A DNA stretch of 64,000 nucleotides from Carposina sasakii (taxonomy: Eukaryota > Arthropoda > Insecta > Lepidoptera > Carposinidae): the NCBI GenBank assembly GCA_014607495.2, contig CP053161.1, forward strand, positions 682,001-746,000, read 5' to 3'. The notes beneath the pieces were generated by a model, which saw only the letters and a list, made by a program, of their open reading frames with translations, was not told the origin of the DNA and did no database searches. This document shows positions 1 to 11,400 of the stretch, piece after piece. A program made the position numbers and the translations under genes. Every line of letters starts with the position of its first letter. Within the stretch, counting starts at the first letter, position 1.

Positions 1-119
1 TCCTTGTTGCCGTGTTAATAGTTATTTTTCTAAACACTCCCTAAGCGAGACTAGATTCAACGCGGCCACGTTTATTCAAGACTAGAGGACGCCCGCGACT
101 CCGTCCGCGTGGATTGCCG

Positions 120-290
120 CAAAAACAAAATGTCAAAATTATCTGGGATAAAAAGTAGCCTATATGTTAAGTGGGACCTGTCACAATATATTTCCGAAAA
201 CTGCATCGAAATCGGTTCAGCCGTTTCTGAGATTAGCGTGCAGAAACATCGATCCGTTACAATTTTATTATATGTACCTATAGAATAGAT
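120..290 (+). repeat. Dispersed repeat fragment
   Basis: gataaaaagtagcctatatg ... atcgaaatcggttcagccgt ... gagattagcgtgc, a common lepidopteran interspersed repeat core. Non-coding. Confidence 0.45.
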
Positions 291-493
291 AGAAGATATA
301 GATAGCTTCAAAAATAATAAGTTTGTGCCACCATGCGCCATCACGATTTTACAACTTATGTTATTATTGAAAATCCCAATCACTATCATCATCACATCAC
401 TACATTAATATTATTATAAAACAAATTGCTTCCCGCCGTCTCTGTCCTTATGTATGCTTACATAGACAGAGTGATTCAAGAGGAAGGTTTATT

Positions 494-595
494 TATATGT
501 ATGTATAACTAGGGACCCGCCGCGGCTTCGCACGGGTGGCTGCAATGCCCCCCCCCCCCACGCGGAAGAAATCGTGGGCCGCCGTTAGTAATAAC
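494..595 (+). mobile_element. Helitron 3'-end fragment
   Basis: Carries only the terminal GC-rich part (cgcggcttcgcacgggtg, poly-C run, cgtgggccgccgttag) of the family seen complete at 10739-10954. Confidence 0.5.
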
Positions 596-1471
596 TAGGT
601 ATAATGTACATATTTTAATTATTATTTTGTTCACATTTAAACAAAAACTTATTTCTAAATAACCTGTTATTCCAATCAGTTATCCTTTTTTTTACCTAAC
701 TTATATTAACAGATAGTTATAAAAAGCGTCCATCCTTATTGTTCTGAGGTTCCACGAGGTTCATCCTGCCGGTCCCCTACCTCAGATAGGTATGTATATA
801 GTAAGCTAAGTTGCTTTAATTTCAAAAATAAAATACCGTTACAGATGCAAACTTTATGAATTTGACCTTCAGAAACAAAATTATAAGGCCGTTATATCGT
901 AAGGTGCGAGGGGGCGGTGGCACCTCCTAGTAAATCTCACACACCACAGATTAAGCAAAACTAAAGAAAGACGATTAATGATAAAAGTATAGGTAGGTAT
1001 GTAGTTAGGTATACTATTTTTTTACGATAGATTTATTAGATACCGCAGAATTCACAACAGAGAACCGCAGAACACAACTTACTCTTAAAGGTAAACAATT
1101 TATAGGTACTTTTTATAAGTATAAATATAGGTAAGATTTAATATTTTTGTTTCAATTGTTTTTCATTGTCTAATTAATACAAGAGCATTTTTATTTTCTA
1201 AATAAAATACTTTTATTAGTGTTTGTATTGTGAATAATAAAAATAGAAATAAGTATTTTATTTTACTACAAGTGTTCTTTCTGCTTTCATAATCTATGAC
1301 AATGACGCGCACCTACTTCCACGTGACAAGCGTGCTGTGCACTTCAGTGCGGTTGCTTATAAAATAAAATATTGCTATCTCTTTTGCGCTCACGCTGACT
1401 GTATCTTTCTCGGTCACTAATTACTACATTTTTATAGTTATCTAATCATTTATTGTAGCTATCGAAACACA

Positions 1472-2656
1472 TCGCGCGATTGGTGTACGTTCGCCCAGCA
1501 AAAAGTATCGCCTTTTCAAGAAGTCAATGATGCAGATAATTAGTGCCATATATCGTGTAAATGTGCCCGAAATTTTATATTTGATTAATTTAATAGGGTC
1601 ATTTACAGTTTTATATTTGTATTTATATCGAAAGATCATAAAATAAAAGAAACATTTGCGAAAGAAAAACTTCGCTAGCGTGAAAACTTTCCGGGATATA
1701 ACGATTTCAAAATCGCAATTTTAGACTTGTTAAAAAAACGCTCCATATAAACGGCTACCACGATGTGACGACACTCTTGAAGCAACTTGTATGCGCGTAA
1801 AAGAACTTTTGTTCTAGAGCTATATTAAATTTCGTATATAATTAAGGTCACAAAGTAAAAGTTGCTGTAAATGATGCAGGTGGACATGTGATGTTGTAAT
1901 TTTCAATTAATTTAACATTTGAAAAATGGACTTGCCCACTTAATTTTGAAGTCTTATTACTGCCTCATTTGAAAACATAATTAAATTGTAATTTTACAGA
2001 TAGGTATGATTTTGATAATTTATTCTGATAAGAATAAGATGTTATTAAGATTCATTTAACCATAGGAAACTACCCCATTGTACATGTTTTAATCAAAGGT
2101 GTAATTTATCTCAAAAGGTGCAGATAGTACATAAGCATATTCATTGTTTATTGTCTATAAAAAAGAAATCAATATAAAAATTAACATTAAGGGTGTAAAA
2201 TAATTTATTTATTACAATCTCAAAAGGTCGCCGATGTGCCGTTGTCTACGGGAAATTTATTAAAAATCATGGTATACATGATATTTGCATACCTACATAT
2301 ACATATACAAGAAATCATGACTGTGCAGTTAACCGTTTCCGATAAATAGCAATCGCCAAAACGTTCGCCCAGCAAAAAACGAAATATCTGAAATGTTCAG
2401 AGGCACAAATTTGGCTTTCACGGCACATTTATCGTATTTAAGCTATCTTTTTGCATATTTAATATATAGCTAGACCCATCATTTAAAAAAATTTTGCTGG
2501 GCGAACGTTCGTGCAGTATCAGTTTTTCTTAAATAATTCTAAGCCGTTGGACGCACAAATTTAAAATTTCGGGCATACGACATAGGGCACTAATTATCTG
2601 CATCATTAAATTCTTGAAAAGGCGATACTTTTTGCTGGGCGTACGGACACGCGCGA
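1472..2656. mobile_element. 1.2-kb element with about 100-bp terminal inverted repeats
   Basis: 1472-1575 and 2555-2656 are inverted copies (tcgcgcg, cgcccagcaaaaagtatcgc, gatgcagataattagtgcc, gcccgaaatttta). The word cgttcgcccagcaaaa also occurs inside at about 2363 and in reverse at about 2494. No reading frame, so non-autonomous. Confidence 0.75.
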
Positions 2657-3145
2657 TTTTTGTAGTATAGTAGGTACATTAAACTTCAATGACTTGGCTT
2701 GCAAATATTTAAAATTTAAAATGTTAAAAATCCTGCAGTTGTTAAGTCTCAAACTTAGAACGAAGCTAGCGAGCTGCGCTGAGCGGAGCGAAGACCAATC
2801 ATTAATCTTTCCTCTCAAAACTATTCTAAAAACTATTTGATACTTTTATGTTACTAATTCATATGTACCTATTGTCTAGTTCATTAATATTTTCTATGCC
2901 TGATTTCGGGAGTAATATTTTTTGTATGCAGTGAACCAGAAAATGTCGTCATACACATAGTAACTAGCACCATCAACCATCGGAACTATAAGGGTGATCC
3001 ATAGTCAAAGGGTGAAACGCACTTGTTGCTTGTATTTGTATTGTAGTGTAGTTATATTTGTAGAATGGTCAAGGAATATAAATTTCTTGGGTTTATGTAG
3101 TATAGTTTTCTTTAGTTGGAATGTGTGAAATCCTTTATTTAATAC

Positions 3146-3355
3146 TAATATACATATTATAAAGCTGAAGAGTTTGTTTGTTTGTTTGGTGGAACGCTCC
3201 AAATTAAGGAACTAATGGTCCAATTTAAAAAAATATTTCAGTGTTAGATAGTCCATCTATCAAGCAAGGCTATAAAGCAACACGCCCCGGCTTCGCACGG
3301 GTGCAATGCCCCCTCACATAGACATGGTCGTGGGCGGCCGCTATCTTACATCTAG
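3146..3355 (+). mobile_element. Helitron copy, degraded
   Basis: Same core as 10739-10954: tattataaagctgaagagtttgtttg at the left, ccccggcttcgcacgggtgcaatgcccc and cggccgctat at the right. Ends are less well preserved; no clean CTAG/T boundary. Confidence 0.65.
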
Positions 3356-3611
3356 GTATAGAAAAGTTAAGAGTGTGAAGCAGTGAGAAAGTACATATAC
3401 ATACAGCTCTCTTCCTAAAATATGGTAGCCAGGACTGCAGGATCACAAAGGAGATCCCACAGCCACACTTAGCACTGCCAGCACAGATTATGTCGATGAT
3501 CAGTAATAAGTTGTTTATCATCTGTGAGAATACCCAAGTTCCTTAATTGAGTTGACAACTTCCTTAGTTACTCTTTTAGATTTAGGTGCATGCTTATAAT
3601 GGTAGATTATA

Positions 3612-3828
3612 TACAGGGTGTAACTGAAAGGGTATGTTAAGCGAAAAGCTACGTAAATAGCCCACTGTAGAGAACCTATCCACAAAATTTGAGACTCGAA
3701 ATCGCATGTTTATTTTTCAAAATTGTATGAAATTTCCTGAGATATTTAAAAATTCTCCATACTATCGGGAAAAATAAACATGTGATTTCGAGTCTCATAT
3801 TTTGTTTATAGGTTCTCTACAGTTAATT
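3612..3828 (+). mobile_element. MITE family B (foldback), right end lost
   Basis: Starts tacagggtgtaactgaaagg. The internal halves are inverted around about 3740 (gagactcgaaatc / gatttcgagtctc). The right terminal repeat is missing. Confidence 0.7.
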
Positions 3829-3869
3829 GAAGAATAATTGAGCCAAACATGGAGGTAATAAAAATAATT

Positions 3870-4783
3870 ATCTCCATGGAGCCAAAATATAAGTTTGCAT
3901 TGCACACATATTATACAACGTGTCCAGAATGCTTGTGCCCGATTCTGTTTTAATATACCACCTAGGAGTCATGTTTCGCCTTACTTGAATGACGCCAAAG
4001 TTTTGAACATGTCCTCAAGGAGATCTTTTCACTACGCATCCCTGTTATTTGGCATAATTAATAACTGTTCACCATCATATTTATACAGTAAACTTTCCTG
4101 GTCTTCATCTATTCGTCTTGCTCGCCTCGCTATTCCTCCACACAGTACAACAGCTTTTAAGGGTAGTTTTAAATATACTGCATCAAAAATATGGAATAAT
4201 ATACCTCCCCCAATATGTTACCTTCCAAATATAAATATTTTTAAGAAGCATTTTAAGGAATTAATTTTTGACTTGCAACTCTCTGGTTTAACATTCTCTG
4301 GTTCGTAATATCTACTTACTACCCACTCAATTCTATTATATTTGTTTTATTATTTTGAAAAAACTTTTGCCTATTGTGAACTTGATATATGTTTTATTCT
4401 TAAATACTTTTATTAATTTCTTTTTTAATCTGTATGTATAGTATTGTATTGTATTTTATCTATCTATATTTATATACTTACATTATAATAAATGTAAAGA
4501 TATGTTTTGATTTTATAGTTTACCCAATTAACCAGCAGGTTAATTGTATAAATAGCTTGTGCATTTATGTAGTTACCATATTGAAAATTTGATTTATATT
4601 TTATAGTGTATTCTGGAACACTAATATACAGGTCCAGCTGAAAACCAGCGCTGCAGGCCATCTGTTTTGGTCTGCAGCTGTATGCTGAGCTGGGTCCATT
4701 TCAACATAATTATGTTTTTCTGTTTGGCTGTATTGTGAAACATTTTTGAATGCTAAATAAATAATTTCTTTCTTTCTTTCTTA
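3870..4783 (+). pseudogene. 3' end of a Jockey/CR1-type LINE
   Basis: 137-codon frame (3895-4308) encodes the region after the reverse transcriptase: IIQRVQNACARFCFNI, RSFHYASLLF, PSYLYSKLSW, KIWNNIPPPICYL and FKKHFKELIFDLQL, the conserved C-terminal pattern of Jockey/CR1-like LINEs. About 460 bp of 3' UTR follows and ends in (TTTC)n at 4768-4783. 5'-truncated and inactive. Confidence 0.75.
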
Positions 4784-5011
4784 TTCGTCAGGATACTGTA
4801 ACATATAATAGGGACAGGGACCAAATCCTAAATGTTATCTCCACTATGTTAAGGCTTAATATTCCTTGCAATGGAAGTGTCATGAATCATTCATTATGCT
4901 AATTGCATAGAATTATTTTAAATCCATCCAAAAGTAAATAAAAATAATATGAAACAACAACCAACTCTAGTTAGGTATGTACAGAATGTAGGAATTATTG
5001 TAACATGTATG

Positions 5012-5270
5012 TATGCCGCGTGGTGCCAGCAGAGTAGAGTTTGTACCACCCCTGCCTGCCCGTGGGTATCGTACGACGCGATTAAGGGTTTCCGGGAGGT
5101 GGGCAGCAGCGCCGTCCGTGCTGACAACATAGTCCGAAAATCACACTGCGGTCCCCAACCCGTCTGCCCAGCGTGGTGACTATGGGCAATACCCCCCTGT
5201 GGCAGTAACCTTATTGCGTGCCCTGGGGGAGGCCTACGTCCAGCAGTGGACTGCAATAGGCTGAAGACGA
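5012..5270 (+). mobile_element. Lepidopteran SINE-like repeat, near full length
   Basis: Head gccgcgtggtgccagcagag, body cccgtctgcccagcgtggtgac, tail gcctacgtccagcagtggac then tgcaataggctga. The same repeat recurs at 21653, 34846, 45140-44948 (minus) and 63852-63566 (minus). Common in Lepidoptera; I recognise it as a family but cannot assign a name with certainty (Lep1-like). Confidence 0.75.
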
Positions 5271-6349
5271 GACGATGTATGTATCTAGTATGTAACCTCC
5301 ACCCACAGAGAACCTGTGCAGAGAACACTATCTATATACTCTAACCTCCATCTCCATAAATTAGGCAGAGAGTAAGTATTCTTTGATTGGGCACAATAAC
5401 CACAGATTATTTCAGTATTAGCTGAGGAAAATCCTTTTATTCACACGGTTCAATTTCTCAATTATGATTAATCATTTGGCTGTATGAATTAACATTGTCT
5501 TTGCCTTCGTTTTATATTAAAAAGTTTTTTTTACTACGACTTCTATCAGGGATTTGGTATCTCCTCTTAGGATGGATTCCAAGCTCTGAACAAGAAATTG
5601 AAACATAAAAAAATGACAGCCTCCCCCCCATGTTTTCCCACAAGGGATCCCTTACACAGCAAAAAAATACCCTATAATGTAAGTAAAGACGTTGAAAAAG
5701 GCATAAATATAATACTATCATGAAAAACTTGGATTCGTTTTGAAAATGTTTAACATATTTAATAGAGTAATGAAATGTATTTAATGTAATTTGTAATATA
5801 ACACTTTATTTACATAATATAGTAAAAACAAACCTTCGCGGTAGCAAAAATTCCGTATTTTAAGGAATGTTCTGTTGCTATGTAATGGTATCCCTGGGTA
5901 GCACATGACAATTTTGTCAAATCATGTCAAGTCGATTTGTTTGAATCGCTTCGCATATTTGTGTGGACTAAATGAAATATTTTGGTGGTATTGATATAAA
6001 TATAGTAGTGAAATGTATTGTTCGTGGTTGCAGAAGCGAGTGGCATCCAGGATCCAACTTATTATATCACTCGTAAGTACAAAATTGAATTTCCAAACTA
6101 TGGCCCTAGGCAAAAACTCAAACGGCAAATTTTAGGCAATATTCACTCTAGCTTTTTTAAATATTTGTCACAAAACTTTATTTAATTAGTTGCTTATCCT
6201 CATAATCCCAATATTTTCTTCTGAAGCGACTTTTTAAACATTTTCTGTGTATTGTATATTTTTGAGTAGGGTGCACATACTTTTCCATAACAAGAGACCG
6301 AGACCCTACAATGAATTTATTTTGAAATGTTATACTTTTTATTATCATA
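5271..6349. other. No feature seen
   Basis: AT-rich spacer with only short frames lacking codon bias or recognisable motifs. The same is true of 600-1470, 2660-3145 and 6531-7500. Confidence 0.6.
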
Positions 6350-6530
6350 TATAACATTATAAATGTGAAAGTAACTCTGTCTGTCTCGCTTTTACGCCTA
6401 CTGCCGCCATTTACTGAGCGGATTAATTTTAGTGATAATTTTCTCTGCGTAGCTTTGGGTGGACCCAGAAAAGGTTTAAACGCCTAGCTTGGTGGCGCCT
6501 ATCACTGTAACATTTTTGTAATCACTAGTT
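6350..6530 (+). repeat. Dispersed repeat fragment
   Basis: cattataaatgtgaaagtaa followed by ctctgtctgtctcgc and ctgagcggattaattttagt, a common lepidopteran interspersed repeat start. Ends not defined. Confidence 0.45.
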
Positions 6531-7502
6531 AGTATAGGTGCTAAAATTTAAATTTTCAGATAATCAAGGAAACCCATGTATGGATTATAGTAACGTTACA
6601 GCTACCGAAATATTATATCACTGGATTAATTACTGGCAGATAGAGCAGAAAACGTTTGTCGTTCATTACAAAAACATTTATCGTTCTTATGCTCAGCTTC
6701 AAAGGGCGATGGAAAAACTTGTGCAAATAAAATAAAAGATATTTAATGGTTATTTAGTTGTTAAATCCCTTTAATCTAAATAAAACACTAAAGCATTTAA
6801 AACAACGTTTCTTATTTGTACGTATGCAATAGTGGTATGAAATATAAGTATTCATAATGATGTACTCGTAAATATATCAATTTACATACCAGGTCTTTAG
6901 GATCACGGACAATATTACAATGGCTAAGACCATCCTTTTTTATTTTGTAAATGTGTAATGTAAATTGTGCAAATTTTATGTTACCTATTTTTAGGCCAAT
7001 ACAAATTCTATTCGGTTCTCTGCAATTATTCCTTAGTTTTTCTTAGAAACGGATAATCTAATCTTCACTTATTAATTATTATGTATCCACCATAAAAATT
7101 AGCTGTTTAACAGAACTCAGTTGACCTTCAAAAATGCAAGCATTACATTGATTCACGTTTATGCTACTTAGCAATACTAGGCATTTCCTTACTATTCACT
7201 ATGGGTGCGCCCACCACCGGGCCCTACACCCTCCACTGACCCTCGGATCTGATAACTCATAATTGCGAAAACAGGCACTTGCATTAACTACAATCGCCAC
7301 GAGAAACCAGACCCGAGCACCTAGCATGCAAGACGGTACATTGCACTATTCCGAAATCAAAAACTAGATAAATAATCTACATATGTTTCGCCAACAACCG
7401 TGGCATCCTTAGGATTATAGAAATTAGTAAATTAGTAAACCACTATTATTATGAACCTCATTCCTTACCAGTTAAAAGTGCTATTAAGTAACGAAGGGCA
7501 CT

Positions 7503-7810
7503 AAAAACAGCCCAAAGCTGTAGAATGGAATTACGGTGCATTATAATAGCACAAGTTTATGCTATTATGCAGCAATAGGCATTATCTTACTATTTAAAAA
7601 TGCTATTGTAGACCCTTAGACATCAAAAACAGCTAAAAGCTGTATGGCGGATTTACATGACATAATGGTTTATGTTTATGTTGCTAAACAGCATTGAGCA
7701 TTTATATCCTACTTAAAAATTCAATTGTAGAGCCAAATGTACTAAAAACAGCTGAAAGCTGCAAAGCTGCTTTGTGTATTGATGCACTAAAACTACAGGC
7801 ATTACAAAAT
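7503..7810 (+). repeat. Diverged tandem repeat, about 120-bp period
   Basis: Word aaaaacagc..aaagctg starts units at about 7503, 7624 and 7743. Each unit continues with a cattataatag/ataatgg segment, tttatg...gctatt, a gcattta/ggcatta segment and caattgtagac. Traces of an earlier unit start near 7130. Function unknown. Confidence 0.6.
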
Positions 7811-8342
7811 CATTTTGATATGCAATTATCCACCCCTTGTACAGTGTAAAGCATCATAATGGTTTCAAAATGCTCATATAAAGCATCAAGATGCTCGGTA
7901 AACTCATATAAGAGTTTCTACGAACCTTAAGTTCTACATAAGTTAATTATCCGTTTGTTAAAATGCTTCCTGTGTTACTTGGGTTGTTCGTGGTAGAAAT
8001 GTCATTGAACGAAATGTCCATTAAAATTAAATTGTGAGTACACTCTATTTTTTCCCCGTCTAGTTTTTCAAGGTCAAATTGGTCAAATTTTCGGGAGGCA
8101 GTTTTTAGTAAGAAGCGCTGTTTCCAGCTTGTATACATTTCTATGGACTTCTATAATCATGCCTTCTCCCTCTGTTGTAGAAATAAGGCCAGCCTGGTTT
8201 TTGTGATTGAAATAATTTGATAACTACCTAACTCTGTAACTTTTACCATTAGGACTGTTGAGGGGATTTACAGTTTAAATAATAACTGTGTTAGCTAGTG
8301 ATTTTCTGTGGCGTAGTATAGAAATCTCCATAGTGGTTCAAC

Positions 8343-8451
8343 ATGGAATCTCAAAAAAAGGAAGACGTTGTTAATGCATTGATAAACATGTTCGGTGAAT
8401 ATATAGATTCAGATCTAATTAATACCATTGTCGAAGATTGCCTAGGTGATT
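8343..8451 (+). CDS. N4BP2: N4BP2 exon 1: start codon and first half of N-terminal CUE domain
   Basis: Short 109-nt coding exon with 36 codons plus one base, followed by donor gtaagt at 8452. It encodes a helix with the CUE pattern (VNALINMFGEYID, then LINTIVEDC LGD). Joined to the acceptor at 12254/12255 the split codon gives Leu and the frame runs on into 'NMSADAIMNI', which completes the third CUE helix. This phase match, and the fact that neither half is a domain alone, is why the gene start is placed here and not at the in-frame ATG 12206, which lies inside intron 1. No upstream noncoding exon was identified. Confidence 0.82.
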
Positions 8452-11400
8452 GTAAGTAAACCATAATCTCATCAAAACATAAATGTAAAAATGAGAGCCA
8501 AGTTCCAACGACAAAAGAAGTGATATCTAAATGGGTGCCAAGTTCAATGGTCAGTCCTGAAATTTATTTGTAACAACATAAAATAATAATTTCTTCTTTT
8601 AACTTAGGATAATATATTGTAGCCTGAGGTCTGATTTGGCTAGTTCTCATATTCGAATTATTATTAATTACTTACTTTTAAATACTTATGGAAGATAGAA
8701 ATTTGTGGAATAATAAAATAATAGCCGACAGGTAACAGATTTAGAGCTTACGAAGGCTATAATATAATTAGTGTCTAGATTGTGTCCCTGAATACTTTTG
8801 AACATGTTAAATTGACCTTGCACCTAACATTTTAGATTATGCTTGAATCGGCTCTTGGACTATGCTTGGGCTGATAATGATTGATGATAAAAATAATAGG
8901 TATAAAAATGTAAGTACTTTCAACTTAGGTACTTACCTGTGTTTATTACATTTTAATTTGGTATTACTGACCAATATACCTACTTATTAACCAATTTGAT
9001 TATTTACTTTCTCTTTTTTAATATTTTTTTTAACAGACTTCAAAAAAGAGAGGTTATCAATTCGTCTGTATGTTTATTTATGTGTGTTACCTCAGAACTC
9101 TTGTCATTTATAAACCAATTTTTTTTTAATAGTTGGTCATAGTTTGCTTCCAAGTTGGTCCCATATTCACACATCACGATCTGATGATGGGATCTTGGAG
9201 AAATTGAGGGAAATCCTCAAATATTGTAGGCACATGTACTCTGTTTTTATACTTTTACTGAGTGTTTTGATCACCTACATATAAACATAACATCTCATGA
9301 TAGAATCTCTAAGGAATCCAAGGATATCCTCAAATATAGGCACAAGTAGACGGTTTTAAGATTTTCATAGAGAATTTTGGTCAGCTACACATAATATAGA
9401 GGAAACGAGGGTCTGATGATGGAGCCGCCGAAAAACAGATAGTGGAAATTTTTAGTAACCTGAAGCCTTGAAGTTTGGGCTCATTTTAAAAAATCTTGAT
9501 TTCACAAAACCAATTCACACTAGCATACAATTTAATAATAAAAATTAAGACTCTGGTGATAGAGCCAGATGGGATGGGATAGTAAAACATTTTAGGGTCT
9601 ACTAGTTTATTTATTTATTTATTTAACATATTAAAATTATGTATTGTTTTTGCTATTTTTAATTTCTTAAATTACAGTAACTGCTTCTGTGTGCCTTTGG
9701 GCAAAGGCCTCCCCCATCCTTTTCCATTCGTCTCTATTGTGCACTAGTCTGGTCCATGTTTGGTCTTTCCCGCCATCTCTTCTATTTCATCGGCCCACCT
9801 TTTATGTTGCATACCTCTATTTCTTTTATAGGATTTTTTCTAGGATGCCATAATGTAACAATTTTGCTCCATTTATCTACTCCCCTTATAGTATGTCCTG
9901 CACACTTCCATTTTAGTTGTTTTGTTTGTATGTAACATCAGCTATCCCTGTTTTGTCTGTTAGGTTCTTAATATTTTGCGATTCTTCTTTTCTGTATGAT
10001 ACTTCTTTCCGTGGCTCTCGGGTTATACTCAATCTCTTACACTGTGCTTTGGTGAGCGCCCTGTTTGGCAGCCATACGTAAAGATTGGTAAAATGCATGT
10101 GTAAAGAGTTTCTCTGATATGCATGCTTGTTTGGCTATTTTTCATAACTCTTCCCTTAGGGACCAATATCTCTTCCATGCATTCCAATATCCTGTCTTAT
10201 TTCCTTGTTGTTGAGTCATGGTTGTCAGATTAATTGCTAACTCTATAATTGGATAACATAGCAATGGTGTTGCTATCTAATTCTATCACTCTTGATTACA
10301 TTACTATGGTCATGGCTTTGTTTATCTTTTTTTTTTTTTCTTGAGTAAATAGACTGCGTTTTTGTGCATAAATGCACATAGTCGCGCATAGCAGGATTTT
10401 TTCACGAAAAATAATTAATATCTGTCTATAAAAAAACTAACATAAACACTAGACACTATAAATTTCGCACGATCAAGAAATTTTAAAATAAAAAAAAATA
10501 AAAAAAATAATTCCCAACATTTTTTTGGCATAAACTTACTTTATTTCATGTATAGAATATGTACCCTTCATTAAAGGTGACCTCAAAAAAACACCCTGTA
10601 TTCTTTATATTTTTCAGCTATCTGTCTGGCTACGTGCATGTGGTCCACTGTAGAGTAATTGCTTCTGAAACCTGCCTGCTCTCTTGGTTGGTTTTCGTCC
10701 AAAGATTTGGTAATATGGCTTAAAATTATCTTGGAAAATCTATACTAATATTATAAAGCTGAAGAGTTTGTTTGTTTGTTTGTTTGTTTGTTTGAACGCG
10801 CTAATCTCAGGAACTACTGGTCTGATTTGAAAAATTCTTTCAGTGTAAGATAGCCCGTTTATCGAGGAAGTCTATAGGGTATATAGCAATCCGCCCCGGC
10901 TTCGCACGGGTGCAATGCCCCCTTTCGCGGACGCAGTCGTGGGTGATCCGCTAGTATTTTATACACATTGGACATTACACTTATCGGCCTATAATTGCTA
11001 ATATTGTCTCTGTCGCCTTTTTTGTGCAGGAGTTTAATAGTGAAAACTGTCCACTGTTTAGGTATCTTTTTTGTTTTCAGGATAGTATTGAACATTTTTG
11101 TCAGGAATGGTGTTATAATATCTTTTGTTTCAAGCAGAGTTTCATTTGAGGTATTATCGGGGCCTGATGCTTTATCTCTCTTTTGTGTGCCGATTGCTAC
11201 TTCGACTTCTCGTTGCATAATAAATGGTACTTCATCTGAATTATGTAGCTCAATGTATTCAGTTATGGACTTCTTAAAGTATAGGTCTATGTAGTAGGCT
11301 GTGGCAGTGCTTATAATATCTGGTCTTTTAGTTTTGTCTTTACCCGAAAAATCTTTTAATTTGGGTATCCATTAGGGCCTACTAGTAAGGTCTACTAAAA

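Larger units (their letters stand above)
9660..11360 (-). mobile_element. RTE-type LINE remnant, interrupted by a Helitron and a MITE
   Basis: Reverse transcriptase pieces read on the minus strand: 11360-10955 (KRDKASGPDNTSNE... KKGDRDNISNYRPISVMSNVYKI), 10738-10602 (FSKIILSHITKSLDENQPREQAGFRSNYSTVDHMH) and, after a MITE at 10341-10601, a decayed C-terminal part to 9660 with a WADEIEEMAGK-like tail. This matches lepidopteran RTE endonuclease-reverse transcriptases. Stops in the last part show it is dead. Confidence 0.8.

Noticed and set aside
10859..10954. C-terminal part of the 119-codon minus frame as protein
   Set aside because: It is Helitron sequence read through from the interrupted RTE frame, not part of the reverse transcriptase.
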